From Enterobacteriaceae bacterium RIT691 (lineage in GTDB: Bacteria > Pseudomonadota > Gammaproteobacteria > Enterobacterales > Enterobacteriaceae), in the NCBI GenBank assembly GCA_009668205.1, contig WJYM01000002.1, positions 124,001 to 188,000 of the forward strand: a stretch of DNA of 64,000 nucleotides, written 5' to 3'. A program made the position numbers and the translations under genes. Positions 51,778 through 59,953 of this stretch are shown here, in pieces. The notes beneath the pieces were generated by a model. That model was not told the origin of the DNA. It did not search any database and saw nothing but the letters and a program-made list of their open reading frames with translations. Within the stretch, counting starts at the first letter, position 1; every line of letters begins with the position of its first letter.

Positions 51778-53109
51778 TCAAACGTTCTCAGCCTGCTGCT
51801 GTGCCTGTAACTGTGCCTGTTCGGCACGGCGGGAAGCCATCTTCACAAATGGCAGATAGATAATCACCGCGGTCAGAATACAAATCAGCTGGGTGATCAC
51901 CGCCCCCATGGAGCCCGCGGTAGAAAGCCAGGCGTTAATCAGCGGCGGCGTGGTCCACGGCACCATCACCACGGCCTTGCCCGCAAATCCGGTTGCCGTG
52001 GCGAAGTAACCAATGGAGCCCGTCACCAGCGGGGTGATGATGAACGGAATTGCCAGGATCGGGTTGAGCATAATGGGCATCCCGAAAATGACCGGTTCGT
52101 TGATGTTAAACAGGCCAGGCCCCATTGAGAGCTTGGCTATCTCTTTCATCTCTTTACGCTTGGTGGCAATTATCACCGCAATCAACAGACCCATGGTCAG
52201 GCCGGAGCCACCAATGCTCATATACACATCCCAGAACGGCATGGTGATGATATTCGGCACCTCTTTGCCCTGCTCAAACGCGCTCATGTTGACGGTAATG
52301 GCCCCCAACAGCAGCGGTTCACGGATCGGTTTGATCATCTGGTTACCGTGAATGCCGATCACCCAGAACAGCTGAGCGACAAACATCAGCAGCAGGATCC
52401 CCGGTAAACTCTGCACCACGCGCTCTAAAGGCTGCTGAACGACCTGATATACCGCATCGTAAAGATACATGCCCGTCAGTTGATGGAAGACAAAGCCCAG
52501 GGTGGCAATCGCGGTGGTGGTGATGATCGCCGGGATCAACGCAGAAAAAGAGGCCGAGACGTTCGGTGGAACGGTATCCGGCATTTTGATCTTCAGCCCC
52601 GGACGCCCTTCCAGCCAGCAGTAAATCTCCACAGACAGAATGGCGATAAACATCCCCAGGAACAGGCTGCGGGTGTCAGAGAACTGGCGCATCAGCACGT
52701 CTTTCACTTCGTGCATTTGCCCATCCACCATCATCTGCACCGTGGTGGGCGTCACGCAGATAAAGCAAATCACCGCCAGCAGCCCCGGGAACAGCGTCTT
52801 GATGCCGTTGATTCGCCCAAGCTCAATGCCAATCAAAAACACGGCGCCGATATTGAGGAAGTTCAGCGTGGCGTAGTTGATAGCCCCGGTGATCGGTTTT
52901 AGCGCCGCAAGGAACGACAGCGACTGGAAGCTGGCCAGTCCGTTTTTCGGATCCAGCACCATGTTGGAAATCAGTACAGAGAACGCGCCGACGATGATCA
53001 CCGGCATGAGGGTAATAAACGAGGACTTGATCGCCATGATATAGCGGTAGCTATTGAATTTTGTGGCGAAACTTCCCAGAGAGTCGATCAGTTTTTCCTG
53101 AAATGCCAT
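51778..53109 (-). CDS. PTS beta-glucoside/cellobiose-type EIIC permease
   Basis: 443 residues, about ten transmembrane segments, lactose/cellobiose-family EIIC (Lac family) with the conserved GINEPVIFG-like segment FNINEPVIFGMPIMLNP (~320-336) and EGRPGLKI. Start ATG 53109 (MAFQEKL) is preferred to the in-frame TTG five codons upstream. No EIIA or EIIB gene is in the window, so these must come from elsewhere (e.g. a chb-like system). First gene of the EIIC-glucosidase operon, under a CRP-like site and three operators. Confidence 0.9.
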   Translation of the reverse strand: MAFQEKLIDSLGSFATKFNSYRYIMAIKSSFITLMPVIIVGAFSVLISNMVLDPKNGLASFQSLSFLAALKPITGAINYATLNFLNIGAVFLIGIELGRINGIKTLFPGLLAVICFICVTPTTVQMMVDGQMHEVKDVLMRQFSDTRSLFLGMFIAILSVEIYCWLEGRPGLKIKMPDTVPPNVSASFSALIPAIITTTAIATLGFVFHQLTGMYLYDAVYQVVQQPLERVVQSLPGILLLMFVAQLFWVIGIHGNQMIKPIREPLLLGAITVNMSAFEQGKEVPNIITMPFWDVYMSIGGSGLTMGLLIAVIIATKRKEMKEIAKLSMGPGLFNINEPVIFGMPIMLNPILAIPFIITPLVTGSIGYFATATGFAGKAVVMVPWTTPPLINAWLSTAGSMGAVITQLICILTAVIIYLPFVKMASRRAEQAQLQAQQQAENV

Positions 53110-53162
53110 AGGGTAATACCTCAACGGGGGCTTTTATCAAAGGGTGTACAGCCTTCGGATTA

Positions 53163-53176
53163 TTTGGCATACCAAA
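53163..53176. promoter_or_regulatory. UxuR/ExuR-type operator O1
   Basis: TTTGGCATACCAAA; arms TTTGG/CCAAA match the UxuR/ExuR consensus (ATTGGTATACCAAT). It overlaps the predicted EIIC start site and -10 region. Confidence 0.6.
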
Positions 53177-53217
53177 AATAACGATCTGCGCCGTCTGGTT
53201 CTGTGACTGATCTCTCA
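53175..53217 (-). promoter_or_regulatory. Predicted EIIC promoter with CRP-like site
   Basis: On the minus strand TGTGA-N6-TCTCA-type CRP site lies at 53202-53217 (as read on the plus strand). A TATTTT -10 at 53175-53180 is placed so that a start near 53168 would put the CRP site at about -41.5, a class II arrangement. The -35 is poor, as expected for such promoters. Inferred only. Confidence 0.5.
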
Positions 53218-53225
53218 ATGGTGAA

Positions 53226-53239
53226 TTTGGTATTCCAGA
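53226..53239. promoter_or_regulatory. UxuR/ExuR-type operator O2
   Basis: TTTGGTATTCCAGA; one arm imperfect. Centre 63 bp from O1, about six helical turns. Confidence 0.5.
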
Positions 53240-53257
53240 TAGCGCAAAAATTACCAC

Positions 53258-53271
53258 ATTGGTATACCACA
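53258..53271. promoter_or_regulatory. UxuR/ExuR-type operator O3
   Basis: ATTGGTATACCACA containing the perfect 10-bp palindrome TGGTATACCA. Centre 32 bp from O2, about three helical turns. Confidence 0.6.
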
Positions 53272-53405
53272 CACTTTTTAAAGGGATATCTCTGCATAAC
53301 GCTATCAAAAGCGTGATCCCGATAGTTATTTGTAACGAACCGGGGAGATATGGCGCTAATTGTCTGTGATAAACTGCGCCCATCATGTGGCATCAGGAAT
53401 AAACA

Positions 53406-54440
53406 ATGGCAACAATGCTGGATGTCTCACTGCGCGCCGGCGTGTCGAAAGCGACCGTCTCCCGCGTACTGAACGGCACAGGTCAGGTTAAAGAAAGCAC
53501 CCGCAAGCAGGTGTATAAAGCCATGGAAGAGCTGGGCTATCGCCCCAACTTTTTGGCACGCTCACTGGCGAACCGAACCAGCAACAGTATCGGCCTGGTG
53601 GTGTCCACGTTTGACGGTTTTTACTTTGGTCGCCTTTTACAACAGGCTTCGCGCCAGACGGAAAAACACGGTAAGCAGCTGATTGTCACCGACGGTCACG
53701 ATACCCCGGAACGCGAAGAGCAGGCCCTGCAGATGCTGGCGGATCGCCAGTGTGATGCCATCGTGCTCTACACCCGCTTTATGAGCGAAAAAGCGATCAT
53801 GAAGCTCATCGAGTCGATCGAAATGCCGGTGGTCGTGATCAACCGCGACGTCAGTCAGGCCCGAGATCGCTGCGTGTTCTTCGAACAGCAGGATGCTGCA
53901 TTCCAGGCGGTGGAATACCTGATTTCCCAGGGCCATCGCGATATCGCCTGTATCACCGTGCCAATTCACACGCCTACCGGTAAAGCCCGTTTGCAGGGCT
54001 ACCGCAACGCGCTGGAAAAGCATGGCATTCCCTGGGATGAGAGCAAGGTGAAGTACGGGGATTCCGGCATGACGCGAGGCTATGAGCTGTGCAAACAGCT
54101 GCTGGATGAGAACATCACGTTCAGCGCCCTGTTCGCCTGTAACGACGATATGGCGCTCGGTGCCTCCAAAGCGCTACACCAGGCCGGGCTTAAGATCCCC
54201 CAGGATGTTTCGCTGTTTGGCTTCGATGATGCGCCCAGCGCGAAGTGGCTCGAGCCGGGCCTGTCGACGGTCTATTTGCCGATCGACAACATGATCACCA
54301 CCGCCATCGATCAGGCGATAAAACTGGCGAATAACCAGCCGATAGAAACCCTGCCGCCGTTTACCGGAACCCTGGTCCTGCGTGAGTCGGTCACCACCGG
54401 CCCCTTTTATCAGAACAGTTCCAGCGCCAGCAGTTCCTGA
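53406..54440 (+). CDS. LacI-family regulator of the beta-glucoside operon
   Basis: 344 residues. HTH MATMLDVSLRAGVSKATVSR and hinge RPNFLARSLANRTSN, then an effector domain with SLFGFDDAPSAKWLEPGLS (~274-292). Similar in kind to AscG/CasR, repressors of aryl-beta-glucoside and cellobiose genes. Divergent from the EIIC gene. Its last codons (QNSSSASSS) read antisense through the 3' end of lysA by 31 nt, suggesting the natural C-terminus was replaced at the junction. Confidence 0.87.
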   Translation: MATMLDVSLRAGVSKATVSRVLNGTGQVKESTRKQVYKAMEELGYRPNFLARSLANRTSNSIGLVVSTFDGFYFGRLLQQASRQTEKHGKQLIVTDGHDTPEREEQALQMLADRQCDAIVLYTRFMSEKAIMKLIESIEMPVVVINRDVSQARDRCVFFEQQDAAFQAVEYLISQGHRDIACITVPIHTPTGKARLQGYRNALEKHGIPWDESKVKYGDSGMTRGYELCKQLLDENITFSALFACNDDMALGASKALHQAGLKIPQDVSLFGFDDAPSAKWLEPGLSTVYLPIDNMITTAIDQAIKLANNQPIETLPPFTGTLVLRESVTTGPFYQNSSSASSS

Positions 54441-55672
54441 ATGGTCTGACGGCGGCGGATCAGGCGCGCGCTGCCATTGTCATAAAGCACTTCTGGCAGC
54501 AGTGGGCGGCTGTTGTAGTTGGAAGACATTGAAGCGCCGTAAGCCCCGGTGTCGTGCAGCACCAGATAGTCGCCCGGCACAACATGCGGCAGTTCGCGCG
54601 TTTCGACTTTCCCGCCTTCCTGTTGTGTGAACACATCGCCCGATTCACACAGCGGCCCGGCAACCACCGTTTCCACCAGCGGCCCGGTGCTTAAATCGCG
54701 CCCATCTGCCGCTAACGCTGAGATGTGATGATAGCTGCCGTACATCGATGGACGCATCAGGTCGTTGAACCCGGCATCGATCAGCACAAAGTGACGGCTG
54801 CCCATATTTTTGACGCTGCGCACCTGCGCCACCAGCACACCCGACTCCGCCACCAGGAAACGACCCGGTTCAATTTCCAGTTTCACCGGATGCCCCAGAT
54901 GGTTGGCAATTTGCTCACGCGCGGCATTCCACAGCCCAAAATAGTGGTTGGTGTCGATGGTCTCTTCGCCATAGCGATAAGGGATCGACAGCCCGCCGCC
55001 TGCGGAGATGGCTTCCAGATCCTGACCAAATTCCACGACCTGGCGGACCATTGCGCCGCACACCTGCTCCAGATGGCCGTAATCCACGCCGGAGCCGATA
55101 TGCATATGAATGCCGACCAGCGTCAGGTTGTACTGGCGAATCACCTCCAGCGCCTGCGGCAGGTCGCTGTACCAGATGCCGTGCTTGCTGTTCTCACCGC
55201 CGGTGTTGGTTTTCTGGCTATGGCCGTGACCAAAACCTGGGTTCACACGCAGCCAAACCCGATGGCCGGGTGAAACGGCGCCGAGCTGCGCCAACATATC
55301 GACGGATCCGGCGTTAACCGGGATCTTCAGCTCGCTGACACGGGCCAGCGTCGCCTCGTCGATCATGTCCGCAGTAAAGACGATATCGTCCGGATGCGCT
55401 TGCGGATCGTAACCCGCCGCCAGCGCACGCTCGATTTCCCCCAGCGAGACTGAATCCACCTTCACACCCTGCTCGCGCATCAGGCGCAGAATATGGATGT
55501 TGGAGCAGGCCTTCTGCGCGAAACGCACCACGTCAAACTGGCTCAATTGAGCAATCTGCTGGCGAATAATCGCCGCATCATAAACCCAGACCGGGCAGCC
55601 AAACTCGGCAGGTAAGCGCAGCAGATTTTCCGCGTTCAGGTCAGTGTCAGTGTTGTTCAGTGGACGTGGCAT
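54410..55672 (-). CDS. lysA: Diaminopimelate decarboxylase LysA
   Basis: PLP-dependent decarboxylation of meso-DAP to lysine, 420 residues from ATG 55672 (MPRPLNNTDTD), the E. coli length. PLP Lys in VRFAQKACSN (~54), GIHMHIGSGVD, phosphate-binding ISAGGGLSIPY (~225), EPGRFLVAESG and the CESGDVF active-site Cys. Divergent from its activator gene lysR; tail-to-tail overlap with the LacI-family gene. Confidence 0.96.
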   Translation of the reverse strand: MPRPLNNTDTDLNAENLLRLPAEFGCPVWVYDAAIIRQQIAQLSQFDVVRFAQKACSNIHILRLMREQGVKVDSVSLGEIERALAAGYDPQAHPDDIVFTADMIDEATLARVSELKIPVNAGSVDMLAQLGAVSPGHRVWLRVNPGFGHGHSQKTNTGGENSKHGIWYSDLPQALEVIRQYNLTLVGIHMHIGSGVDYGHLEQVCGAMVRQVVEFGQDLEAISAGGGLSIPYRYGEETIDTNHYFGLWNAAREQIANHLGHPVKLEIEPGRFLVAESGVLVAQVRSVKNMGSRHFVLIDAGFNDLMRPSMYGSYHHISALAADGRDLSTGPLVETVVAGPLCESGDVFTQQEGGKVETRELPHVVPGDYLVLHDTGAYGASMSSNYNSRPLLPEVLYDNGSARLIRRRQTIQELLALELF

Positions 55673-55791
55673 GGTGTGCTCCAAAATTTTTATTTCCCTG
55701 ATTACGCCACAGGCCATGAGGAATAAAAAATATCGTTTTATCGTAACTTCATGCAGAATTGATATGGATAACGTCAGGAAAGGATTGGGTT

Positions 55792-56727
55792 ATGCCCGCC
55801 GTGAATTTACGCCATATCGAAATTTTTCATGCCGTGATGACCACAGGAAACGTCACCGAGGCGGCGGGAATGCTGCACACCTCACAGCCGACGGTGAGCC
55901 GGGAGCTGGCGCGCTTTGAAAAAGTGCTGGGGCTGAAATTGTTTGAGCGAAACCGTGGACGCCTGCATCCCACGGTTCAGGGCCTGCGTCTGTTTGAGGA
56001 AGTTCAGCGCTCCTGGTACGGGCTGGATAAAATCGTCAGTGCCGCAGAAAGCCTGAGGGAATTTCGCCAGGGCGAGCTTTCCGTGGTCTGCCTGCCGGTG
56101 TTCTCACAATCCTTTTTACCTGCGCTGCTGCAGCCTTTTCTGGCACGCTATCCAGAGGTGAGCCTGCAAATCGTGCCGCAGGAATCACCGCTGCTGGAAG
56201 AGTGGCTCTCGGCGCAGCGCCATGATTTAGGGCTGACCGAAACGTTGCACACCCCGCCGGGCACCGAGCGCACGCCGCTGTTAAGCATGAATGAAGTGTG
56301 TGTACTGCCAGAACATCACCCGCTGGCGAAGAAAAACGTGCTGACGCCGCAGGATTTTGACGGAGAGAACTACATCAGCCTGTCACGCACCGACAGCTAC
56401 CGGCAGCTGTTAGATAATCTGTTCAGCGAGCATAACGTACGGCGGCGAATGGTGGTGGAGACCCACAGCGCCGCGTCCATTTGCGCGATGGTTCGCGCCG
56501 GTGTGGGGATTTCGGTGGTCAATCCGTTCACGGCACTCGATTATGCCACCAGCGGCATCGCCATCCGTCGCTTCAGCGAGGACGTGCCCTTTACCGTCAG
56601 TCTGATAAGGCCAGTCCACCGCCCTGGTTCAGCCCTGGTGGAAGCCTTTATCGATCATCTGCAGCGTCATCTGCAGACGATCGTCACGCCGCTGGAGGCG
56701 CTGCTTACGCCTGAGCGGAAAGCATAA
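55792..56727 (+). CDS. lysR: Transcriptional activator LysR
   Basis: Prototype LysR-family activator of lysA. 311 residues from ATG 55792 ([12 protein letters not shown]), matching E. coli. HTH at ~20-40: [20 protein letters not shown]; effector domain from ~95. The 119-bp gap to lysA should contain the LysR site. The 3' end overlaps ygeA by 23 nt. Confidence 0.95.
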   Translation: MPAVNLRHIEIFHAVMTTGNVTEAAGMLHTSQPTVSRELARFEKVLGLKLFERNRGRLHPTVQGLRLFEEVQRSWYGLDKIVSAAESLREFRQGELSVVCLPVFSQSFLPALLQPFLARYPEVSLQIVPQESPLLEEWLSAQRHDLGLTETLHTPPGTERTPLLSMNEVCVLPEHHPLAKKNVLTPQDFDGENYISLSRTDSYRQLLDNLFSEHNVRRRMVVETHSAASICAMVRAGVGISVVNPFTALDYATSGIAIRRFSEDVPFTVSLIRPVHRPGSALVEAFIDHLQRHLQTIVTPLEALLTPERKA

Positions 56728-57406
56728 AGTCCACGGCATCGGAAGCATGCAGCGCTGCGGTGTCAAATACCGGCACCGGACAGCGTTCTGCTGGCACCAG
56801 CAGGCCAATCTCGGTGCAGCCGAAGATGACGCCCTCCGCCCCTTCAGCCACCAGCCGCTCAATCACCTGCACATACTCGCTTCGTGAGGCTTCACTGAAC
56901 GTTCCCAGACAGAGTTCGTCAAAGATAATCTGATTAATCCGCGCACGTTCATCCGCCTCTGGGATCAGCAAATTCAGCGAAAATTCCTGCTCAAGTCGGG
57001 CCCGGTAAAAATCCTGTTCCATGGTGTAACGCGTACCCAACAGCGCGATATTACGCACGCCCTGCTTCTCAATCGCCCTGCCGGTGGCATCCGCAATATG
57101 CAAAAAGGGGACGTGAATGCTGCCTTCAATCTGTGCCGCCACTTTGTGCATCGTGTTGGTACACAGCACGATACCTTCCGCACCGATGCTTTCCAGTGCG
57201 GCAGCGGCCTGCGCCAGGATCTCTCCCGCTTTCTCCCAGTCACCTGACGACTGGCAGGCTTCAATTTCGTGGAAATCAACGCTGTGCATCAGGATCCTGG
57301 CGGAGTGCAATCCGCCCAGTCGCTGTTTAATGCCTTCGTTAATCAGTCGATAGTAAGGGATTGTGGACTCCCAACTCATACCGCCAAGCAGACCAATGGT
57401 TTTCAT
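56705..57406 (-). CDS. ygeA: Broad-specificity amino-acid racemase YgeA
   Basis: Asp/Glu racemase superfamily, 233 residues from ATG 57406 ([12 protein letters not shown]). The two active-site cysteines are visible in VLCTNTMHK (~83) and IFGCTEIG (~198), showing an intact PLP-independent racemase. In E. coli it acts on several amino acids including homoserine and lysine. Convergent with lysR, 23-nt overlap. Confidence 0.94.
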   Translation of the reverse strand: MKTIGLLGGMSWESTIPYYRLINEGIKQRLGGLHSARILMHSVDFHEIEACQSSGDWEKAGEILAQAAAALESIGAEGIVLCTNTMHKVAAQIEGSIHVPFLHIADATGRAIEKQGVRNIALLGTRYTMEQDFYRARLEQEFSLNLLIPEADERARINQIIFDELCLGTFSEASRSEYVQVIERLVAEGAEGVIFGCTEIGLLVPAERCPVPVFDTAALHASDAVDFMLSAQA

Positions 57407-57506
57407 CTGTTGTCCTTTGAAAGGGTTTCCCACAGTGAACCAGAGTTGTGATCAACTTTCCACTTCTCAGCAGCCCGGTATCTATTTACCCTGCTCTCAG
57501 ATAAGT

Positions 57507-57525
57507 TAATTGAAACATCATTTCA
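57507..57525. promoter_or_regulatory. KdgR-type operator of kdgF
   Basis: ATTGAAA-CATCA-TTTCAAT, a perfect 7-bp-arm palindrome fitting the KdgR box (AATGAAAcATTGTTTCATT). It lies just before the AAGGA ribosome-binding site of kdgF. Confidence 0.7.
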
Positions 57526-57541
57526 ATATAAGGATTACGCT

Positions 57542-57868
57542 ATGTTTGTCCTGCACAAAGAGACGTTGCTTGAGGATTTGGGCGGTGGCGTAACACGCCG
57601 TATTCTGGCCCATGGCGGCACATTGATGGCCGTAGAAGTTAATTTTGAGCAGGGCGCGATTGGCCCACTGCACAGTCATCCGCATGAGCAACTGACCACG
57701 GTACTGTCCGGCGAATTTGAATTTACCATTGGTGATGAAACACGCGTTGTCCGGGCCGGTGATACGCTTTATAAAAAACCGAACATTATCCACGGCTGCG
57801 TTTGCCTGCAGGCAGGAAGACTTCTGGATACCTTTACGCCACTTCGGGAAGATTTTCTTACGCCGTGA
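57542..57868 (+). CDS. kdgF: Cupin KdgF (unsaturated uronate processing)
   Basis: 108-residue single cupin. Metal-binding motif 1 GPLHSHPHEQLTTVLSGEFE (~40-59) and motif 2 near PNIIHGCVCL (~81-90). Sequence resembles KdgF, which speeds ring opening of 4,5-unsaturated monouronates from pectin or alginate to the linear ketouronate used by KduI. Its position next to kduD-kduI and the KdgR-type palindrome in front agree with that role. In E. coli K-12 araE occupies this position. Confidence 0.86.
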   Translation: MFVLHKETLLEDLGGGVTRRILAHGGTLMAVEVNFEQGAIGPLHSHPHEQLTTVLSGEFEFTIGDETRVVRAGDTLYKKPNIIHGCVCLQAGRLLDTFTPLREDFLTP

Positions 57869-57919
57869 CGCCAGACCAAACCGCTCCCCTTTCCCTGACT
57901 TTCACCACATTTCAACAAT

Positions 57920-57952
57920 AAAAAACCCTGCCGATGAGCAGGGCTTTTTTTA
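57920..57952. terminator. Bidirectional terminator between kdgF and kduD
   Basis: CCCTGC-CGATGA-GCAGGG with an A run on the left and T run on the right; serves both convergent genes. Confidence 0.9.
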
Positions 57953-57965
57953 CTGACGAAGAGGC

Positions 57966-58727
57966 TTAGCGCGCCAGCCAGCCGCCATCGACCGCGATGG
58001 TATAGCCGTTGATGTAATCAGACGCTGAGGACGCCAGGAATACGGCAGGCCCCATCAGATCTGACGGCAGACCCCAACGCCCTGCCGGGATACGGTCCAG
58101 GATTTCGGTGCTACGCTGTTCATCGGCACGCAGCTGCTGGGTGTTGTTGGTCGCCATATAGCCCGGTGCGATAGCATTGACGTTGATACCATGCTTCGCC
58201 CATTCGTTGGCCAGCAAACGGGTCACGCCCATGACACCACTTTTTGACGCGGTGTAAGACGGCACGCGGATCCCGCCCTGGAAAGAGAGCATGGAAGCGA
58301 TGTTGATGATCTTGCCGCCGTTCCCTTGCTTGATGAAGTGCTTCGCAGCGGCCTGAGACATAAAGAAGACGGTTTTGATATTCAGATTCATGACGTCATC
58401 CCAGTCCTGCTCGCTGAACTCAATCGCGTCCTGACGACGGATAAGCCCGGCGTTATTGACGAGGATGTCGATATGACCAAACTCAGACACCGCACGCTCC
58501 AGCAGCTGTGGAATGGCATCGATTTTACGCAGGTCAGCGGTCAGGCTAAGGAAACGTCGGCCGCGAGCAGTCACCTCCTCGATGGTGTCCTTCGGCTCAA
58601 CCAGGTTGATCCCAACGATATCGCAGCCTGCTTCCGCAAGGCCAATGGCCATACCCTGACCCAGTCCGGTGTCACAACCGGTCACCACGGCCACTTTGCC
58701 CGCCAGTGAGAATGCATCAAGAATCAT
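57966..58727 (-). CDS. kduD: 2-dehydro-3-deoxy-D-gluconate 5-dehydrogenase KduD
   Basis: Short-chain dehydrogenase reducing 2,5-diketo-3-deoxygluconate to KDG with NADH. 253 residues. Cofactor loop TGCDTGLGQGMAIG (~17-30), NNAG, catalytic Ser-Tyr-Lys with YTASKSGV (~157-164), and LANEWAKHGINVNAIAPGY. It follows kduI by 60 nt on the same strand in one operon. Confidence 0.95.
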   Translation of the reverse strand: MILDAFSLAGKVAVVTGCDTGLGQGMAIGLAEAGCDIVGINLVEPKDTIEEVTARGRRFLSLTADLRKIDAIPQLLERAVSEFGHIDILVNNAGLIRRQDAIEFSEQDWDDVMNLNIKTVFFMSQAAAKHFIKQGNGGKIINIASMLSFQGGIRVPSYTASKSGVMGVTRLLANEWAKHGINVNAIAPGYMATNNTQQLRADEQRSTEILDRIPAGRWGLPSDLMGPAVFLASSASDYINGYTIAVDGGWLAR

Positions 58728-58787
58728 AGTAACTCCTTACTCGTTAACGCCTGTATCGGACAGGCAAGGTTAGTTGGCTGTCCGCGA

Positions 58788-59624
58788 CTAGCGCAGATCC
58801 TTCACGGCAACGTGGTCCATATCATCGAAGACCTGGTTTTCACCCACCATGCCCCAGATAAAGGTGTATGCCTGTGTGCCCACGCCGGAATGAATGGACC
58901 AGCTAGGGGAAATGACGGCTTGTTCATTGTGCATAACGATATGGCGGGTTTCCTGCGGCTGCCCCATCATGTGGAACACACAGGCATCCTCCACCATATT
59001 GAAATAGAAATAGACTTCCATGCGGCGCTCATGTGTGTGGCACGGCATGGTATTCCAGAGATTCCCCGGCGCCAGTTCCGTCAGGCCCATGCTGAGCTGA
59101 CAGGTTTCCAGGACATCCGGTACGAAATACTTGTTGATAGTGCGGCGGTTGCTGGTGAGGTTATCGCCGAGCGTCACCGGCGCGACATCGGCTGGCGTCA
59201 CTTTTTTAGTCGGATAAGTGGTGTGCGCCGGTGCGCAGTTGTAGTAAAACTTCGCCGGTTTCGCTTTATCGACGCTGGCGAATACCACTTCCTTCGCTCC
59301 TTTGCCAACATACAGCGCATCGCGATGGCCAATCTCATAACACTTCCCATCAACGGTAATCGTACCTGGTCCACCAATATTGATGACACCCAGCTCGCGA
59401 CGCTCGAGGAAATAACTCACCCCAAGCTGTTTACCGACTTCGCCGCCCACAGAAACCGTTTTCGCCACGGGCATGATGCCTCCGACGATAATGCGGTCGA
59501 TATGGCTGTACACCATGGTGTATTCGTCCGCGCTAAAGACCTGCTCAACCAGAAATTCGTCACGCAGAGCCTGGGTGTCGAGCGTTTTCGCATGCGCGCT
59601 GTGAATGCTTTGTCTGATGTCCAC
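58788..59624 (-). CDS. kduI: 5-dehydro-4-deoxy-D-glucuronate isomerase KduI
   Basis: Bicupin zinc isomerase of 278 residues converting 5-keto-4-deoxyuronate to 2,5-diketo-3-deoxygluconate. The metal-site region [19 protein letters not shown] (~190-208) holds the His-x-His...Glu ligands, with a later His in [15 protein letters not shown]. First gene of kduI-kduD; KdgR-type box at 59717. Confidence 0.95.
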   Translation of the reverse strand: MDIRQSIHSAHAKTLDTQALRDEFLVEQVFSADEYTMVYSHIDRIIVGGIMPVAKTVSVGGEVGKQLGVSYFLERRELGVINIGGPGTITVDGKCYEIGHRDALYVGKGAKEVVFASVDKAKPAKFYYNCAPAHTTYPTKKVTPADVAPVTLGDNLTSNRRTINKYFVPDVLETCQLSMGLTELAPGNLWNTMPCHTHERRMEVYFYFNMVEDACVFHMMGQPQETRHIVMHNEQAVISPSWSIHSGVGTQAYTFIWGMVGENQVFDDMDHVAVKDLR

Positions 59625-59716
59625 GATAACCTCCGGATAAAATTGTCCATTTTGAAAAGCTATTCCGCTTTTCTGTTGAGGTCATCTTAGTCCTCCCTTG
59701 ATGGCTTTTCAATTAC

Positions 59717-59737
59717 AAATAAAACAACGTTTCATTT
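59717..59737. promoter_or_regulatory. KdgR-type operator of kduI
   Basis: AAATAAAACAACGTTTCATT-type sequence, a close fit to KdgR operator consensus, about 95 bp upstream of the kduI start. The 329-bp gap 59625-59953 otherwise holds the kduI promoter region and the yqeF terminator; I see no gene in it. Confidence 0.65.
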
Positions 59738-59904
59738 TTTCTGCATTAAAATACCAAAAATGCAAATGCGATCACGTTAGTCGCCTTTCTGCGTCAAGGA
59801 GAACTGATTTTTACCTTTAAAAACATATGATTGAAAAAACTTTAAAAAATGACGAAATGCGAAGGATTTGGCGAGTAAAAATGAAGAACGGCATCAGGAC
59901 AAAC

Positions 59905-59935
59905 AAAAAAGCCTCCCGTTGCAGGAGGCTTTTTT
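59905..59935. terminator. yqeF terminator
   Basis: GCCTCC-CGTTGCA-GGAGGC stem flanked by A6 and T6 runs, about 20 nt after the yqeF stop. Confidence 0.9.
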
Positions 59936-59953
59936 GGTTTCGCAGCAATAGCG

